A stretch of 64,000 nucleotides of DNA, taken from contig JBBPII010000010.1 in the NCBI GenBank assembly GCA_038040385.1, positions 124,001-188,000 on the forward strand, in the 5' to 3' direction. Positions within the stretch are counted from its first letter, which is position 1; every line of letters begins with the position of its first letter. Below are positions 26,873 to 36,230 of the stretch, in pieces. The notes beneath the pieces were generated by a model. That model was not told the DNA's origin and searched no databases. It saw nothing but the letters and a program-made list of their open reading frames with translations. The translations under genes and the position numbers were made by a program. The DNA is from Gilichinskyi gelida. GTDB taxonomy: Bacteria > Acidobacteriota > Thermoanaerobaculia > Gp7-AA8.

Positions 26873-28158
26873 GCGCGGAAAACCTCAATCCCTACGACAT
26901 CGCCCAACAGCAGTTCGACCACGCCGCGAAATACGTCACCGAGCTCCCCGAGGGGCTGCGGGTGTGGCTGCGCGGCTCCACGCGGCTGATCAAAGTGGAG
27001 TTTCCGGTGGAGATGGACGACAAGAGCGTCCGCACCTTCGCCGGCTACCGCGCGCTGCACTCGAAAGTGCGCGGTCCGGGCAAGGGGGGAATCCGCTATC
27101 ACCCCGACGTCAACGGCGACGAAGTGCGCGCCCTGGCGTCGTGGATGACGTGGAAGTGCGCCGTCGCCGACATCCCCTTCGGCGGCGCGAAGGGGGGCAT
27201 CGTCTGCGATCCGAAGCAGCTCTCCAAAGAGGAGCGGCGCAAGATCACCCGGCGCTTCATCGTCGAGCTGGGCGACGCCATCGGGCCGCACACCGACATC
27301 CCGGCTCCCGACGTAAACACCGACGCGGAGACCATGGCCTGGATCTACGACACCTACGACATGATGCATTCCGGCAAGAACAACCTGCCGGTGGTCACCG
27401 GCAAGCCGGTGGGCATGGGCGGCTCGCTGGGTCGCAACGAGGCCACGGCGCGCGGATGTCTTTTCGTCACCCAGCGCGCCATCGGCGCGGGCGCGGTGCC
27501 CGGCCTCCATTCACTCCAGGGGGCGCGCGTGGTCATCCAGGGCTTCGGCAACGCCGGCTCCATCGCCGCGCAGCTGTTCACCGAGGCCGGGGCGAAGGTC
27601 ATCGCGGTGAGCGATTCGACCGGCGGGGTGATGTCGGCCGACGGCGTCTCCTGCGACGCGGCGCTCGCCCATAAGAAACAGAGCGGGTCGGTCGTCGGCC
27701 TGGCCGGCACGACGAACATCTCCAACGAGGAGCTGCTGCACATCGAGTGCGACGTGCTCATCCCGGCGGCGTTCGAGAATCAGATCCGCGCCGACAACGT
27801 CGCCGGTGTGAAGACCAAAGTGATCGCCGAGGCGGCGAACGGCCCCACCACCCCCGCCGCGGACAAGGTGCTCTTCGAGCGCGGCATCCCCGTGCTGCCC
27901 GACATCCTCACAAACTCCGGCGGGGTGACGGTGAGCTACTTCGAGTGGGTGCAGAACATCGAGAACGAGCACTGGAGCGAGGAGCACGTCAACGAGCAGC
28001 TCCACGCCAAGATGGAAGCGGCCACCGACGCGGTGCTCCAGATGCAGAGCGAGATCAAGGACCGCCACGGTGTGGCCGTCGACCTGCGCACGGCGGCGTT
28101 CGCGCTGGCGATCAAGCGGGTGGCGGTGCCGGCGCTGGTGCGCGGCATCTGGCCATAG
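26869..28158 (+). CDS. Glu/Leu/Phe/Val-type amino acid dehydrogenase
   Basis: 429 residues from ATG 26869. N-terminal dimerisation domain with the substrate-binding GPGKGGIRYHPDVN and catalytic-Lys region MTWKCAVADIPFGGAKGGI; conserved PAPDVNTD; Rossmann domain near residue 215 with VVIQGFGNAGSIAAQL. These are glutamate dehydrogenase marks rather than those of the shorter leucine dehydrogenases. It catalyses NAD(P)-linked oxidative deamination, probably of glutamate. Translation is coupled to mmsA. The stop TAG touches the first base of a family-4 REP half-site. Confidence 0.92.
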   Translation: MSAENLNPYDIAQQQFDHAAKYVTELPEGLRVWLRGSTRLIKVEFPVEMDDKSVRTFAGYRALHSKVRGPGKGGIRYHPDVNGDEVRALASWMTWKCAVADIPFGGAKGGIVCDPKQLSKEERRKITRRFIVELGDAIGPHTDIPAPDVNTDAETMAWIYDTYDMMHSGKNNLPVVTGKPVGMGGSLGRNEATARGCLFVTQRAIGAGAVPGLHSLQGARVVIQGFGNAGSIAAQLFTEAGAKVIAVSDSTGGVMSADGVSCDAALAHKKQSGSVVGLAGTTNISNEELLHIECDVLIPAAFENQIRADNVAGVKTKVIAEAANGPTTPAADKVLFERGIPVLPDILTNSGGVTVSYFEWVQNIENEHWSEEHVNEQLHAKMEAATDAVLQMQSEIKDRHGVAVDLRTAAFALAIKRVAVPALVRGIWP

Positions 28159-29227
28159 GGTCAGAGCTTCACTTTTCACTTACTCCGCGCCCCGTAGAAT
28201 CGCCACGCACCGATCCGCCCCCGCCCGGAGGTCCGGCTCCCGTCGCAGCCGCTCCTCACAAGTGCGGATCAACCTGGAGATTCCTCCCGTACTGCGGACT
28301 CGCAACGCCGCCGCGATCGATCGAAGATCGTGCCGTCCTTCGTGACATCCGAGCCAAGCGGCGAGCATGCGGGCCCGGCCGCCGCGCCCGAAGCGGATGA
28401 GGTTCTCGCTGACCGCCAGGCTCGACGCGACGGCGCCGATCACGTCCGCCATCGCCGGCGCGACCGGCTCCCTCTGCGCGAACGGGTAGTCGTCGCTCCG
28501 CGGCTTCGATTGGATCGTGTCGCGAAGGCCCTCGACCCACGCCTCGCTCCCGAGGTAGATCTGGCCCACGAGGTCATCCCAGGGGCAGCGGTCGAGACCG
28601 ATCCCATCATCCACGAAACGCGTGTAGAGGGCACCCGCAATCTCCCGCTCCGGGGCGAAACAGCGGAGCGTCTGCTCGACCGCCAGCCATTCCGGCGCGG
28701 TGCAAAGACCGGCCGTGGCGCGATGGCCGCTCCACGCGTAGTCTTCCGGACGCGACACCATGCCCGCGCGGACGGGATTGAGCACCACGTAGCGGAGCAC
28801 GTCCAGCAGGTAGGACTCCTTCTCGACCAGGCGCGCGTGGAACCGGCCCTGGAAGAGATGTCCCACGCGGTGATGCCGGCAATTGAACGCTTGGGCATAG
28901 CGGCTGTTGAGCCACATCATGCCGCTCGAAAGCGTCTCCTCCGTCAACTCAATGACGAAGTGATAGTGGTTCGTCATCAGAACGTACTGGTAGAGACTCC
29001 ATCGGAAGCGATCGACGGCCCGGCCGATCAGATCGAGGAGAAACCGGCGATCGATGTCGTCGCGGACGATGTCTCTCCGCTCATTCCCGCGCGCCGTGAC
29101 GTGCCAGATGGAACCGGGAAACGCGAGGCGCAACGGTCTTGCCACGAACCGAGGCTACCTCGGCGTCGGGCGTTTCCATCATTCGGCTACAGGCTGTAGA
29201 GAAAGTGAAAAGTGAAGCTGCGACCCC
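28158..29227. mobile_element. RAYT transposase unit bounded by inverted REP half-sites
   Basis: The left boundary 28158-28182 (GGGTCAGAGCTTCACTTTTC...) and right boundary 29202-29227 (...GTGAAAAGTGAAGCTGCGACCCC) are inverted copies of the arms of the 69-bp palindromes at 6712-6780 and 32494-32562. A CTAC-N5-GTAG stem precedes the right copy. The only gene inside is the RAYT. Confidence 0.88.
28180..29145 (-). CDS. REP-associated tyrosine transposase (RAYT, Y1/HUH)
   Basis: 321 residues. The N-terminal Y1 transposase domain begins RLAFPGSIWHVTARGN; the HUH metal motif is NHYHFVIEL (His60, His62), the candidate nucleophile is Tyr83 in NSRYAQAFN, and GHLFQGRFHARLVE follows, all characteristic of RAYTs. 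The C-terminal ~110 residues resemble a DnaA-type DNA-binding domain (HEGRHDLRSIAAALRVRSTG), which is frequent in long RAYTs. These enzymes cut and join single-stranded REP hairpins. The stop codon lies in the left REP half-site. The unit is wedged between the dehydrogenase and DUF1549 genes. Confidence 0.93.
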   Translation of the reverse strand: MARPLRLAFPGSIWHVTARGNERRDIVRDDIDRRFLLDLIGRAVDRFRWSLYQYVLMTNHYHFVIELTEETLSSGMMWLNSRYAQAFNCRHHRVGHLFQGRFHARLVEKESYLLDVLRYVVLNPVRAGMVSRPEDYAWSGHRATAGLCTAPEWLAVEQTLRCFAPEREIAGALYTRFVDDGIGLDRCPWDDLVGQIYLGSEAWVEGLRDTIQSKPRSDDYPFAQREPVAPAMADVIGAVASSLAVSENLIRFGRGGRARMLAAWLGCHEGRHDLRSIAAALRVRSTGGISRLIRTCEERLRREPDLRAGADRCVAILRGAE

Positions 29228-29265
29228 GATGTAAACGTCGCCCGCGACTCCCCGTCCAACTCTGC

Positions 29266-31062
29266 ATGAAATGGATACTTCTGGGGGCGTCGCTTCTCCT
29301 CATGGCCGCGAGCGCCAGAGAGACTTGCCCCCTCGGACCGATCGAGAGCGCTGCCTCCCGCCAGGCGGCCACGTACCGCGCAGCGTCCGCCGCGGCTGAG
29401 GCTGTTGGTCGCCGTCGGGCCGTGAATCCGGGTCAGACACCGGCGGCGGCGAACTTCATCGACACCTGGACGTTCGCCAAGATGGCGAAGGACGGAGTGG
29501 CCCGGACGACGATCTCTTCGGATCAAGAGTTCTTCCGCCGCATCTCGCTCGATCTGACCGGCGTGATTCCCGACAGCGCCGCCGTAACCGCCTTCGTCAA
29601 CGACAAGACCCCCGACAAACGCGCGCGCAAGATCGACGAGCTGCTCGCCTCCGACGCCTTCGTCGACCGCTGGACGATGTGGTTCGGCGACCTTGTGCAG
29701 ATCGTCCTCCGATCGAACAACTCGGTCCTCTACTACCAGGGCCGCAACGTCTACTACAACTCGATCAAGGACTCGATCCGCGCCAACAAGCCGTACGACC
29801 AACTGGTGCGCGAGGTGATCGCCGGCAAGGGCGACAGTTGGGCGGCCGGGCCTCCGAACTACGTCGTGCGCCAGCTCCAGCCGAACGGTCCGCCGCAGGA
29901 CACTTACGACAACCTGGCCTCGCACTCCGGCGAGAAGTTCCTCGGCATGCCGATGCTCTGTCTCTCCTGTCACAACGGTCTCGGCCATCTGGAGCAGGTG
30001 AACACATATCTGAAGTCGAAGTCGCGCTTCGAATTCTGGGAAATGGCTGCGTTTTTCTCACGCACCACGTCGCGCGTGATCCGCAACGCCGATCCGAACA
30101 ACCCAAACTCCCGCAAGTACGACGTACAGGACAACGCCACCGGCTCCTACCGGCTGAACACCACCGACGGCAACAAGAGCCCGCGCGCTCCGGTGAATGG
30201 GCAAGACACCGTCCCTCCCGCGTATCTCTTCACCGGCGAGAAACCCGCCGCCAACGAGTCGTACCGCGACGCCTACGGGCGCATGCTGACCGCCGATCGG
30301 CAGTTCGCCCGCGCCGCCGTGAACTATCTCTGGAAGGAGATGTTCGGCGTGGCGATGGTGGAGCCGGTGAATGCCTTCGACCTGAATCGCCTCACCGGAA
30401 CCGACGCGCAGCCGACCCACCCCGAGCTCCTCGAGGAGCTGACGACGTCGTTCATCGCCGGCGGCTACAACCTGCGCTCCATGCTGAAAACCATGGCGCT
30501 CTCCAACACCTACCAGCTCTCCGCGATCTATGCGCCGGGACCGTGGAGCGAGGCCTGGGTGCCGTACTTCGCGCGCCGCTATCCGCGCAGACTGATGGCC
30601 GAGGCGCTGCTCGACAGCGTGGTGAAAGCGACGGGCGTTCCCGTCTCATTCAACGTCCAGGGAATGGGAACCTTGAACAAGGCCATGGCCCTCCCCGATC
30701 CGCTCGAGGCGCGGCGCCGGCCGGAAGGTCTGTTCCTCGATGATTTCGGCCGCGGGAATCGCGACGACGTCGCTCGCACCGGCGACGTTTCCATCGCCCA
30801 GGCGCTCTCGGTGATGAACGACACCATCGTCACCACGCGCGTGCGGCAGGCCACCGCCGGATCGACGGTGGCCAAAGTTCTCGCTTCCACCACGGATCGC
30901 GGATCGATGGCCGACCAGCTCTACCTGGCCACGCTCTCGCGCAGCCCGTCTGCAGCGGAGCGGCAGCAGGCCATCGATTTTCTGAACGGCGGGACCCTCT
31001 CCCAGCGCACCGAAGATCTGCAGTGGACGCTGATCAACTCGCTCGAGTTCCTCTTCAACTGA
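29266..31062 (+). CDS. DUF1549/DUF1553 domain exported protein with CxxCH motif
   Basis: 598 residues from ATG 29266. Upstream codons in frame are REP-derived and were excluded. Signal peptide WILLGASLLLMAASA. The DUF1549 part (about 70-290) shows FFRRISLDLTGVIPD and ASDAFVDRWTMWFGD. A class-I haem-attachment-like CLSCH sits near residue 235. The DUF1553 part has NYLWKEMFGVAMVEP, HPELLEELTTSF and RRPEGLFLDDFGRGNRDD. It is paired with the DUF1501 gene 12 nt downstream, the standard arrangement in Planctomycetes and Acidobacteria. The biochemical role of the pair is not established. Confidence 0.9.
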   Translation: MKWILLGASLLLMAASARETCPLGPIESAASRQAATYRAASAAAEAVGRRRAVNPGQTPAAANFIDTWTFAKMAKDGVARTTISSDQEFFRRISLDLTGVIPDSAAVTAFVNDKTPDKRARKIDELLASDAFVDRWTMWFGDLVQIVLRSNNSVLYYQGRNVYYNSIKDSIRANKPYDQLVREVIAGKGDSWAAGPPNYVVRQLQPNGPPQDTYDNLASHSGEKFLGMPMLCLSCHNGLGHLEQVNTYLKSKSRFEFWEMAAFFSRTTSRVIRNADPNNPNSRKYDVQDNATGSYRLNTTDGNKSPRAPVNGQDTVPPAYLFTGEKPAANESYRDAYGRMLTADRQFARAAVNYLWKEMFGVAMVEPVNAFDLNRLTGTDAQPTHPELLEELTTSFIAGGYNLRSMLKTMALSNTYQLSAIYAPGPWSEAWVPYFARRYPRRLMAEALLDSVVKATGVPVSFNVQGMGTLNKAMALPDPLEARRRPEGLFLDDFGRGNRDDVARTGDVSIAQALSVMNDTIVTTRVRQATAGSTVAKVLASTTDRGSMADQLYLATLSRSPSAAERQQAIDFLNGGTLSQRTEDLQWTLINSLEFLFN

Positions 31063-31074
31063 GGTCAATGGCAC

Positions 31075-32490
31075 ATGGCGAAACGAAAAGACGAATGCTC
31101 CTTCTGCGCGAACGGCGGCGGGCTGCCGCTGCGCAACCAGGGGTTCTCGCGACGGAACTTCATTCAGCTCGCCGGCACGGGGCTGGTGGCGTCATTCTTC
31201 TCCGATGTCCTCAGCCCGCGCGTGCTGTACGGCCAGACGGTCGCGCCGAGCGTCGCGCTGCACAACACGGCGAAGAACTGCATCTTCGTCTTCCTGTCGG
31301 GCGCGCCGAGCGGCGTCGACACCTGGGACCTGAAGGAAGGCTCATGGACACCGGCTGATTTCGCGCCGACGAGCTACCTCAACGGCGCGGTCCGCTTCCC
31401 GCAGGGACTGATGCCGAAGACCGCGGAGCAGATCGGCAAGTTGTCGTTCATCCGCAGCGGCATGGCGTGGGCGGCGGTGCATCAGCTCGCACAGGTATGG
31501 ACGCAGATCTCGCGCAGCCCGACCGGTGCAACGGGAGCCATCGCGCCGCACATCGGAGCAGTGGTGTCACTGGAATCGCAGCTGGCGCGCACACCGGCCG
31601 ACGTTCTCCCGGCATTCATCGCCCTCAATTCCGGCGGCATTCCCGCGGCCGGATACTTCGCGGCGAAGTACGGGCCGTTCATCGTGCAGACGGCACCGAC
31701 CGGCCTGTCGACGCTGAAGCATCCCGAAGGAGCGGCGCGCTTCTCCACGCGCTGGAACTTCCTCCACGCGCTCGACACCAACCGCGTCACCGGCGCGCTG
31801 GCAAAGAAGTCGCTCGACATGGACGACCTCTACAACCAGAGCAAGACGATCATGGACGACCCGAGCGTCGACGCCCTCTTCAGCTTCAGCGACGCCGACC
31901 ATATCCGCTACGGCAGCTCGGATTTCGGCGACGGACTCCTCGTCGCCAAGCAGCTCATCGCCGGCCGCAAAGGGGCCCGTTTCATCCAGGTCACGTACGG
32001 CGGATGGGATCACCACTCCGACATCTACGACAAACAGGCCGCGCAATCGCTCTACGCCCAGTGTGGCGAGTTCGATCCCGCCTTCGGCGCGCTGATGACG
32101 GATCTGGCGACCACCGCCGGTGTGACGGCGGGCAAGACGCTGCTCGATGAGACGCTCGTGGTCGTGATCGGCGAGTTCGGCCGCACCACCGGAGCGCTGA
32201 CCGGTCAGGGCGGTCGCGATCACTACCTCCGCTTCCCCTCGGTCATGGCCGGCGGCGGCGTCAAAGGCGGCCGGGTGATCGGGAAGACTAACGAGAAGGG
32301 CGATGCGATCGTCGAATACGGGTGGGCGCCGAATCGCGACATCCGCCCCGAGGACATCACGGCGACGCTCTACTCGGCCCTCGGCATCGATTACACGACC
32401 ATGCGCACCGACGATCCGCTCAACCGCGGCTTCGAGTACGTCCCCGGCGCGAAGTACGGCCAGTACGTCCCCATCGAAGAGCTGTTCTGA
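31075..32490 (+). CDS. DUF1501 domain protein, Tat-exported
   Basis: 471 residues. A twin-arginine signal FSRRNFIQLAGTGLVASFF near residues 22-40 predicts export folded, perhaps with a metal. The body is the sulfatase/alkaline-phosphatase-like DUF1501 fold: CIFVFLSGAPSGVDTWD, YGGWDHHSDIYDKQ with a His pair, ETLVVVIGEFGRTTGALTGQGGRDHY and a GRVIGKT element. It follows the DUF1549/1553 gene closely and ends just before a full REP palindrome. It probably acts in the periplasm with its partner. Confidence 0.92.
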   Translation: MAKRKDECSFCANGGGLPLRNQGFSRRNFIQLAGTGLVASFFSDVLSPRVLYGQTVAPSVALHNTAKNCIFVFLSGAPSGVDTWDLKEGSWTPADFAPTSYLNGAVRFPQGLMPKTAEQIGKLSFIRSGMAWAAVHQLAQVWTQISRSPTGATGAIAPHIGAVVSLESQLARTPADVLPAFIALNSGGIPAAGYFAAKYGPFIVQTAPTGLSTLKHPEGAARFSTRWNFLHALDTNRVTGALAKKSLDMDDLYNQSKTIMDDPSVDALFSFSDADHIRYGSSDFGDGLLVAKQLIAGRKGARFIQVTYGGWDHHSDIYDKQAAQSLYAQCGEFDPAFGALMTDLATTAGVTAGKTLLDETLVVVIGEFGRTTGALTGQGGRDHYLRFPSVMAGGGVKGGRVIGKTNEKGDAIVEYGWAPNRDIRPEDITATLYSALGIDYTTMRTDDPLNRGFEYVPGAKYGQYVPIEELF

Positions 32491-32493
32491 GTG

Positions 32494-32562
32494 GGGGTCG
32501 GAGCTTCACTTTTCACTTTTTCTACTTCACGTAGCGAAAGTGAAAAGTGAAGCTCCGACCCC
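32494..32562. repeat. REP palindrome of the RAYT family (family 4), 69 bp
   Basis: GGGGTCGGAGCTTCACTTTT and its complement around a CTAC/GTAG centre, the same length as the copy at 6712-6780. It lies between convergent DUF1501 and M13 genes. Confidence 0.92.
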
Positions 32563-32566
32563 ACCG

Positions 32567-34609
32567 TTACCACACCTTGCACGCCTTCTCCCGCACCATC
32601 GGCGCGTTCGGCGCGCAATTGAACGCCCGCGCGAACTCCGGCAGGTCCGACACGATGCCGTTGATGCGGTACTTGCCGGGGGAGTGGGGGTTGGTGATGG
32701 CGTTGACGCGCTGGTTCTCGGGGCGCTGGTTCTCGCAGGCCCACTGCGCGAAGCCGATGAAGAAACGCTGATCGGGAGTGAAGCCGTCGACCGGTTGCAG
32801 GTTTGCATTGGCCGTCGCGTCCTTCCAGGCGATGTACGCGAGCAGCGTTCCGCCGAGGTCGGCGACGTCCTCGCCGGAGGTGAGCTTGGAGTTGATCTTG
32901 ATGTCGTCGACGATCGTGTACTGCGCGTACTGGTCGCGCACGCACTGCACGCGCTCCTCGAAGGCCTTCGCGTCGTCGGGGGTCCACCAGTCCTTGAGAT
33001 TCCCGTTGGCGTCGAACTGGCGCCCTTCATCGTCGAAGGCGTGGGTCAGCTCGTGGCCGATGGTCGAGCCGGTGTTGCCGTAGTTCGGCGCGTCGTCCAG
33101 CTTCGGGTCGTACAGCGGGGGCTGCAGCACGCCGGCGGGGAAGTTGATGTCGTTCATCTGCGGGTTGTAGTAGGCGTTGACCGTGGGCGGCGTCATCCCC
33201 CACTCGCCGCGGTCGACCGGCTTGCCGATCTTGGCCAGCTCGCGCTGCGACTCGAACACCGTGGCGCGGGTGGCGTTGCCGGCGAAGTCGCCGCGCCTCA
33301 CCTCCAGCGCCGCGTAGTCGCGCCACCGCTCGGGATAGCCGACCTTGTTGGCCACCGCGTGCAGCTTTTCCATCGCGCGAGTCTTGGTCGCCGGCGTCAT
33401 CCAATCGAGGGTCTTGATCTCGTTCTCCATCGCCTGCTCGATGAGCTGCGTCATCTCGACCGTCTTCTGCTTGGTCTCCGCGGAGAACGTGCGGCGGACG
33501 AATTCCTGCCCCAGCGCCTCGCCGAGGTCGCGGTCGACGTAGCGCACGCAGCGCTTCCAGCGGGGGGCGATCTCCTTCACCCCGCGCAGCGTCTTCGAGT
33601 AGAAGTCGAAGTTCTCCATCACGAACGGCTTCGACAGATACGCGGCGCGGCTGTGCACGGCGTTCCAGCGGAGGTACGCCTTCCAGTCCGCCAGCGGAAG
33701 CGCGGCGATCTGCGCATTCACCGCTTTGAAGAATTTCGGCTCGGTGACGTTGATGGTCTTCACGCCGGCGATGCCGTTGTCGGCGAGGTAGCGCTTCCAG
33801 TCGAATGACGGCGTCAGCTTCTGCAGCGCCGCGGGCGACATCTTGTGGTAGAGGTTGTACGGATCGCGGCGCTCGACGCGGGTCAGCGACGCCTTGGCCA
33901 GCGCGGTCTCCATGCGCATCACCGTCGCCGCATCCTTCTTCGCCGCCGCCTTCGACTCCCCGATCAGCTCGAACATCTTCCCGACGTGCGCCAGGTACTT
34001 GGCGCGGATGTCCTTCGATTTGTCGTCGGTCTTGGTGTAGTAGTCGCGGTCGGGCAGCCCGAGGCCACCGGCCTGGGCGAAGGCGATGACCTGCGTGGCG
34101 TCGCCGAAGTCCTGGTCGGCGCCGAAGCCGAAGAGCCATCCGCTGCTGTAGTTGCGCGGATGCTCCTTCGCCAGGAACGCCGCCAGCGCGCGCCTGCTCT
34201 TGAGCGCGGCGATGTCGTCGAGCAGCGGTTTCAGCGGCGCGGCGCCGAGCTCCTCGACGCGCGTCTCGTCCATGCAGGCGGCGAAGTAGTCGCCGATCTT
34301 CTGCTGCACGGCGGTGCGATCGGCGGTCTGCCTTCCGGCTTCTTCGAGGATGCCCCAGAGGAAGCGCGCGTTCTCGTCGCCGACCTTTCCGTAGACGCTC
34401 CACGACGCCTGGTCGGGCGGGATGGGGTTGTTCCGCATCCAGCCGCCGCAGGTGTACTGGTAGAAGTCGACGCAGGGGTCGGCGGTGCGGTCCATCGACG
34501 GAATGTCGAGGCTGGGGGTGTACGGCAGCGCGCTGAGCGGGCGGTCTGCGTTGGTCTGCGCGAACGCGGCGGAGGCGGCGAAGAGGAGCGCGACGGTCAA
34601 GTGCTTCAT
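32567..34609 (-). CDS. M13 family metallopeptidase (neprilysin-like)
   Basis: 680 residues from ATG 34609; signal peptide HLTVALLFAASAAFAQ. The zinc site is GHELTHAFDDEG (HExxH near residue 519) with the third ligand in GEDVADLGG. The M13 hallmark VNAYYNPQMNDINFPAGVLQPP precedes it, DPCVDFYQYTCGGWM opens the mature chain, and AFNCAPNAPMV closes it. This is the full-length family architecture. It probably degrades small peptides in the periplasm. The gene is convergent with DUF1501, with a REP palindrome between the stops. Confidence 0.94.
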   Translation of the reverse strand: MKHLTVALLFAASAAFAQTNADRPLSALPYTPSLDIPSMDRTADPCVDFYQYTCGGWMRNNPIPPDQASWSVYGKVGDENARFLWGILEEAGRQTADRTAVQQKIGDYFAACMDETRVEELGAAPLKPLLDDIAALKSRRALAAFLAKEHPRNYSSGWLFGFGADQDFGDATQVIAFAQAGGLGLPDRDYYTKTDDKSKDIRAKYLAHVGKMFELIGESKAAAKKDAATVMRMETALAKASLTRVERRDPYNLYHKMSPAALQKLTPSFDWKRYLADNGIAGVKTINVTEPKFFKAVNAQIAALPLADWKAYLRWNAVHSRAAYLSKPFVMENFDFYSKTLRGVKEIAPRWKRCVRYVDRDLGEALGQEFVRRTFSAETKQKTVEMTQLIEQAMENEIKTLDWMTPATKTRAMEKLHAVANKVGYPERWRDYAALEVRRGDFAGNATRATVFESQRELAKIGKPVDRGEWGMTPPTVNAYYNPQMNDINFPAGVLQPPLYDPKLDDAPNYGNTGSTIGHELTHAFDDEGRQFDANGNLKDWWTPDDAKAFEERVQCVRDQYAQYTIVDDIKINSKLTSGEDVADLGGTLLAYIAWKDATANANLQPVDGFTPDQRFFIGFAQWACENQRPENQRVNAITNPHSPGKYRINGIVSDLPEFARAFNCAPNAPMVREKACKVW

Positions 34610-34680
34610 GGCGCGAGAGTCTAATGAGGGGACGGTCCACGTTGTTGTTACAAGTCGGAGGCCGAGGTAGGATCGTTTTC

Positions 34681-35031
34681 GTGGCCGACGATCTGCTGAA
34701 GGTCCTGACGCGCTTTCATCGGGAAGTGGTGGTGCCGGACATCGAACGCATCGTTGATTCACGTTTTGATTCCCGCCTTGCGCCTTTTCGCGACGAGGTC
34801 CTAACGAACTTCGACGCGGTCTGGAAACGATTCGATCGCCTCGAAGATGAGTACCAGGCTCTCAGGACGGCCGTCCACCGGGTCGAGGAGCGCCTCGAGG
34901 CCATGGAGTAGCGGCTCATCGCCGTCGATGCGAAGCTCGACAAGGTGGCGATGCGCGCAGAGCTCGACGAGCTGAAGAGATACGTCGCGGTGCTGGAGCA
35001 CCGCATCGCGGAGCTCGAAGCGGCGCACTGA
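34681..35031 (+). pseudogene. Coiled-coil protein gene split by an in-frame TAG
   Basis: From GTG 34681 the frame encodes a helical protein (DDLLKVLTRFHREVVVPDIE, then heptad-rich KRFDRLEDEYQALRTAVHRVEERLEAME) and meets TAG at 34909-34911. The same frame then continues for 39 more codons of the same heptad character (RLIAVDAKLDKVAMRAELDE…LEHRIAELEAAH) to TGA 35031. A single CAG-to-TAG change would explain it. The shorter 76-residue product may still be made. I recognise no family. Confidence 0.65.
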
Positions 35032-35093
35032 GTCCAACCGTCCCCTCCCCGCCAACACGCGTATAATCAGCGGCTTCCCGACAAGGAGGGTCC

Positions 35094-36230
35094 ATGGCCG
35101 ATCTGTCGACGACGTTCACCGGCATCCATTTCGAGAACCCGTTCATGCTCGCCTCGGCGCCGCCGACGGAGTCGGACGCCAACATCGTCCGGGCCTTCGA
35201 AGCCGGCTGGGGCGGGGTGGTCACCAAGACCATCGGCATGCATCCAGTGGTCAACGTGAAGGGGCCGAAGACGAAGTTTCTGCGGACCGACGCCGAGGCG
35301 CGGCTCTCCATGGCCAAGCGTCCGAACTCAACGCTGATGGCGTCGTGGAACTGGGAGCTGATCTCCGACAAACCGATCGACTGGTGGATCGGCCGCCTGA
35401 AGAAGATCAAGCAGGCCTTCCCGAAGAACGTGATCATCGCCTCGATCATGGCCGGTTCCGGCAACGACAAGGAGCTTCACAACTGGCAGACCCTCGCCAA
35501 GATGTGCCAGGACGAGGGCGTCGACGGCCTCGAGCTGAATTTCTCCTGCCCGCACATGGACCGGGTGGACATGGGATCGAACGTCGGCAAGGACAAGGTC
35601 CTCTGCTCGGTGGTCACCCAGGCGGTCAAAGAGGTGGCGAAGATTCCGGTGTGGGTGAAGCTGACGCCCGCGACGTCCAACATCGTCGAAGAGGCCGAGG
35701 CGTGCTTCCGCGGGGGCGCGGACGCGGTGGTGTCGTCGAATACCTGGCCGTCGCTGTCGCCGATCGATCCGCTCACGCTCGAGTTCGAGGCGAGCGTGGA
35801 AGGCTACACCTCCCCCGGCGGTCTTGGAGGACCGGCGATCCTCCCGCTGTCGATGGCCAAGATGGCGCAGATGACGAAGGCCTTCCCCGACCAGTCGTTC
35901 TCCGGCATCGGCGGCGTCTCCACCTTCGACCACGCCCTCAACTACTTCCTCCTCGGATGCGGCACGGTGCAGGTGTGCACCGCGGCGATGCTCGACCACG
36001 CCATCGGCCCCAACATCATCAAAGGATTGCTGGCCGGGATGGCGTCGTTCCTCGACCGCAACGCGGAGCGCGGATGGAAGTCGCTGGCCGACTTCCGCGG
36101 CCTGCGCCGCGACTTCATCGTCCCCCACTCGCAGATCAAGAGGCCGGAGCAGTTCGAATATCGCGGGGGATACGAGGAAGAGGTCGAGGGGTACGCGACA
36201 CCGGCGGCCGTGGCGCCGCTGTCATCCTGA
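35094..36230 (+). CDS. preA: Dihydropyrimidine dehydrogenase-like catalytic subunit (PreA-like)
   Basis: 378 residues of a dihydroorotate-dehydrogenase-type TIM barrel binding FMN. It opens DLSTTFTGIHFENPFMLASAPP, has GGVVTKTIG, the active-site region LELNFSCPHM, WVKLTPATSNI and FSGIGGVSTFDHALNYFLLGCGTVQVCTA, all as in PreA/DPYD. It lacks the two C-terminal 4Fe-4S motifs of full-length PreA, and no PreT partner is adjacent, so pyrimidine reduction is probable but not certain. ATG 35094 follows AAGGAGG at 35082-35088, a strong RBS. The stop lies inside a family-6 repeat. Confidence 0.85.
   Translation: MADLSTTFTGIHFENPFMLASAPPTESDANIVRAFEAGWGGVVTKTIGMHPVVNVKGPKTKFLRTDAEARLSMAKRPNSTLMASWNWELISDKPIDWWIGRLKKIKQAFPKNVIIASIMAGSGNDKELHNWQTLAKMCQDEGVDGLELNFSCPHMDRVDMGSNVGKDKVLCSVVTQAVKEVAKIPVWVKLTPATSNIVEEAEACFRGGADAVVSSNTWPSLSPIDPLTLEFEASVEGYTSPGGLGGPAILPLSMAKMAQMTKAFPDQSFSGIGGVSTFDHALNYFLLGCGTVQVCTAAMLDHAIGPNIIKGLLAGMASFLDRNAERGWKSLADFRGLRRDFIVPHSQIKRPEQFEYRGGYEEEVEGYATPAAVAPLSS

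Noticed and set aside
28330..29199. Plus-strand frame opposite the RAYT
   Set aside because: No domain; the minus-strand frame has complete HUH and tyrosine motifs.
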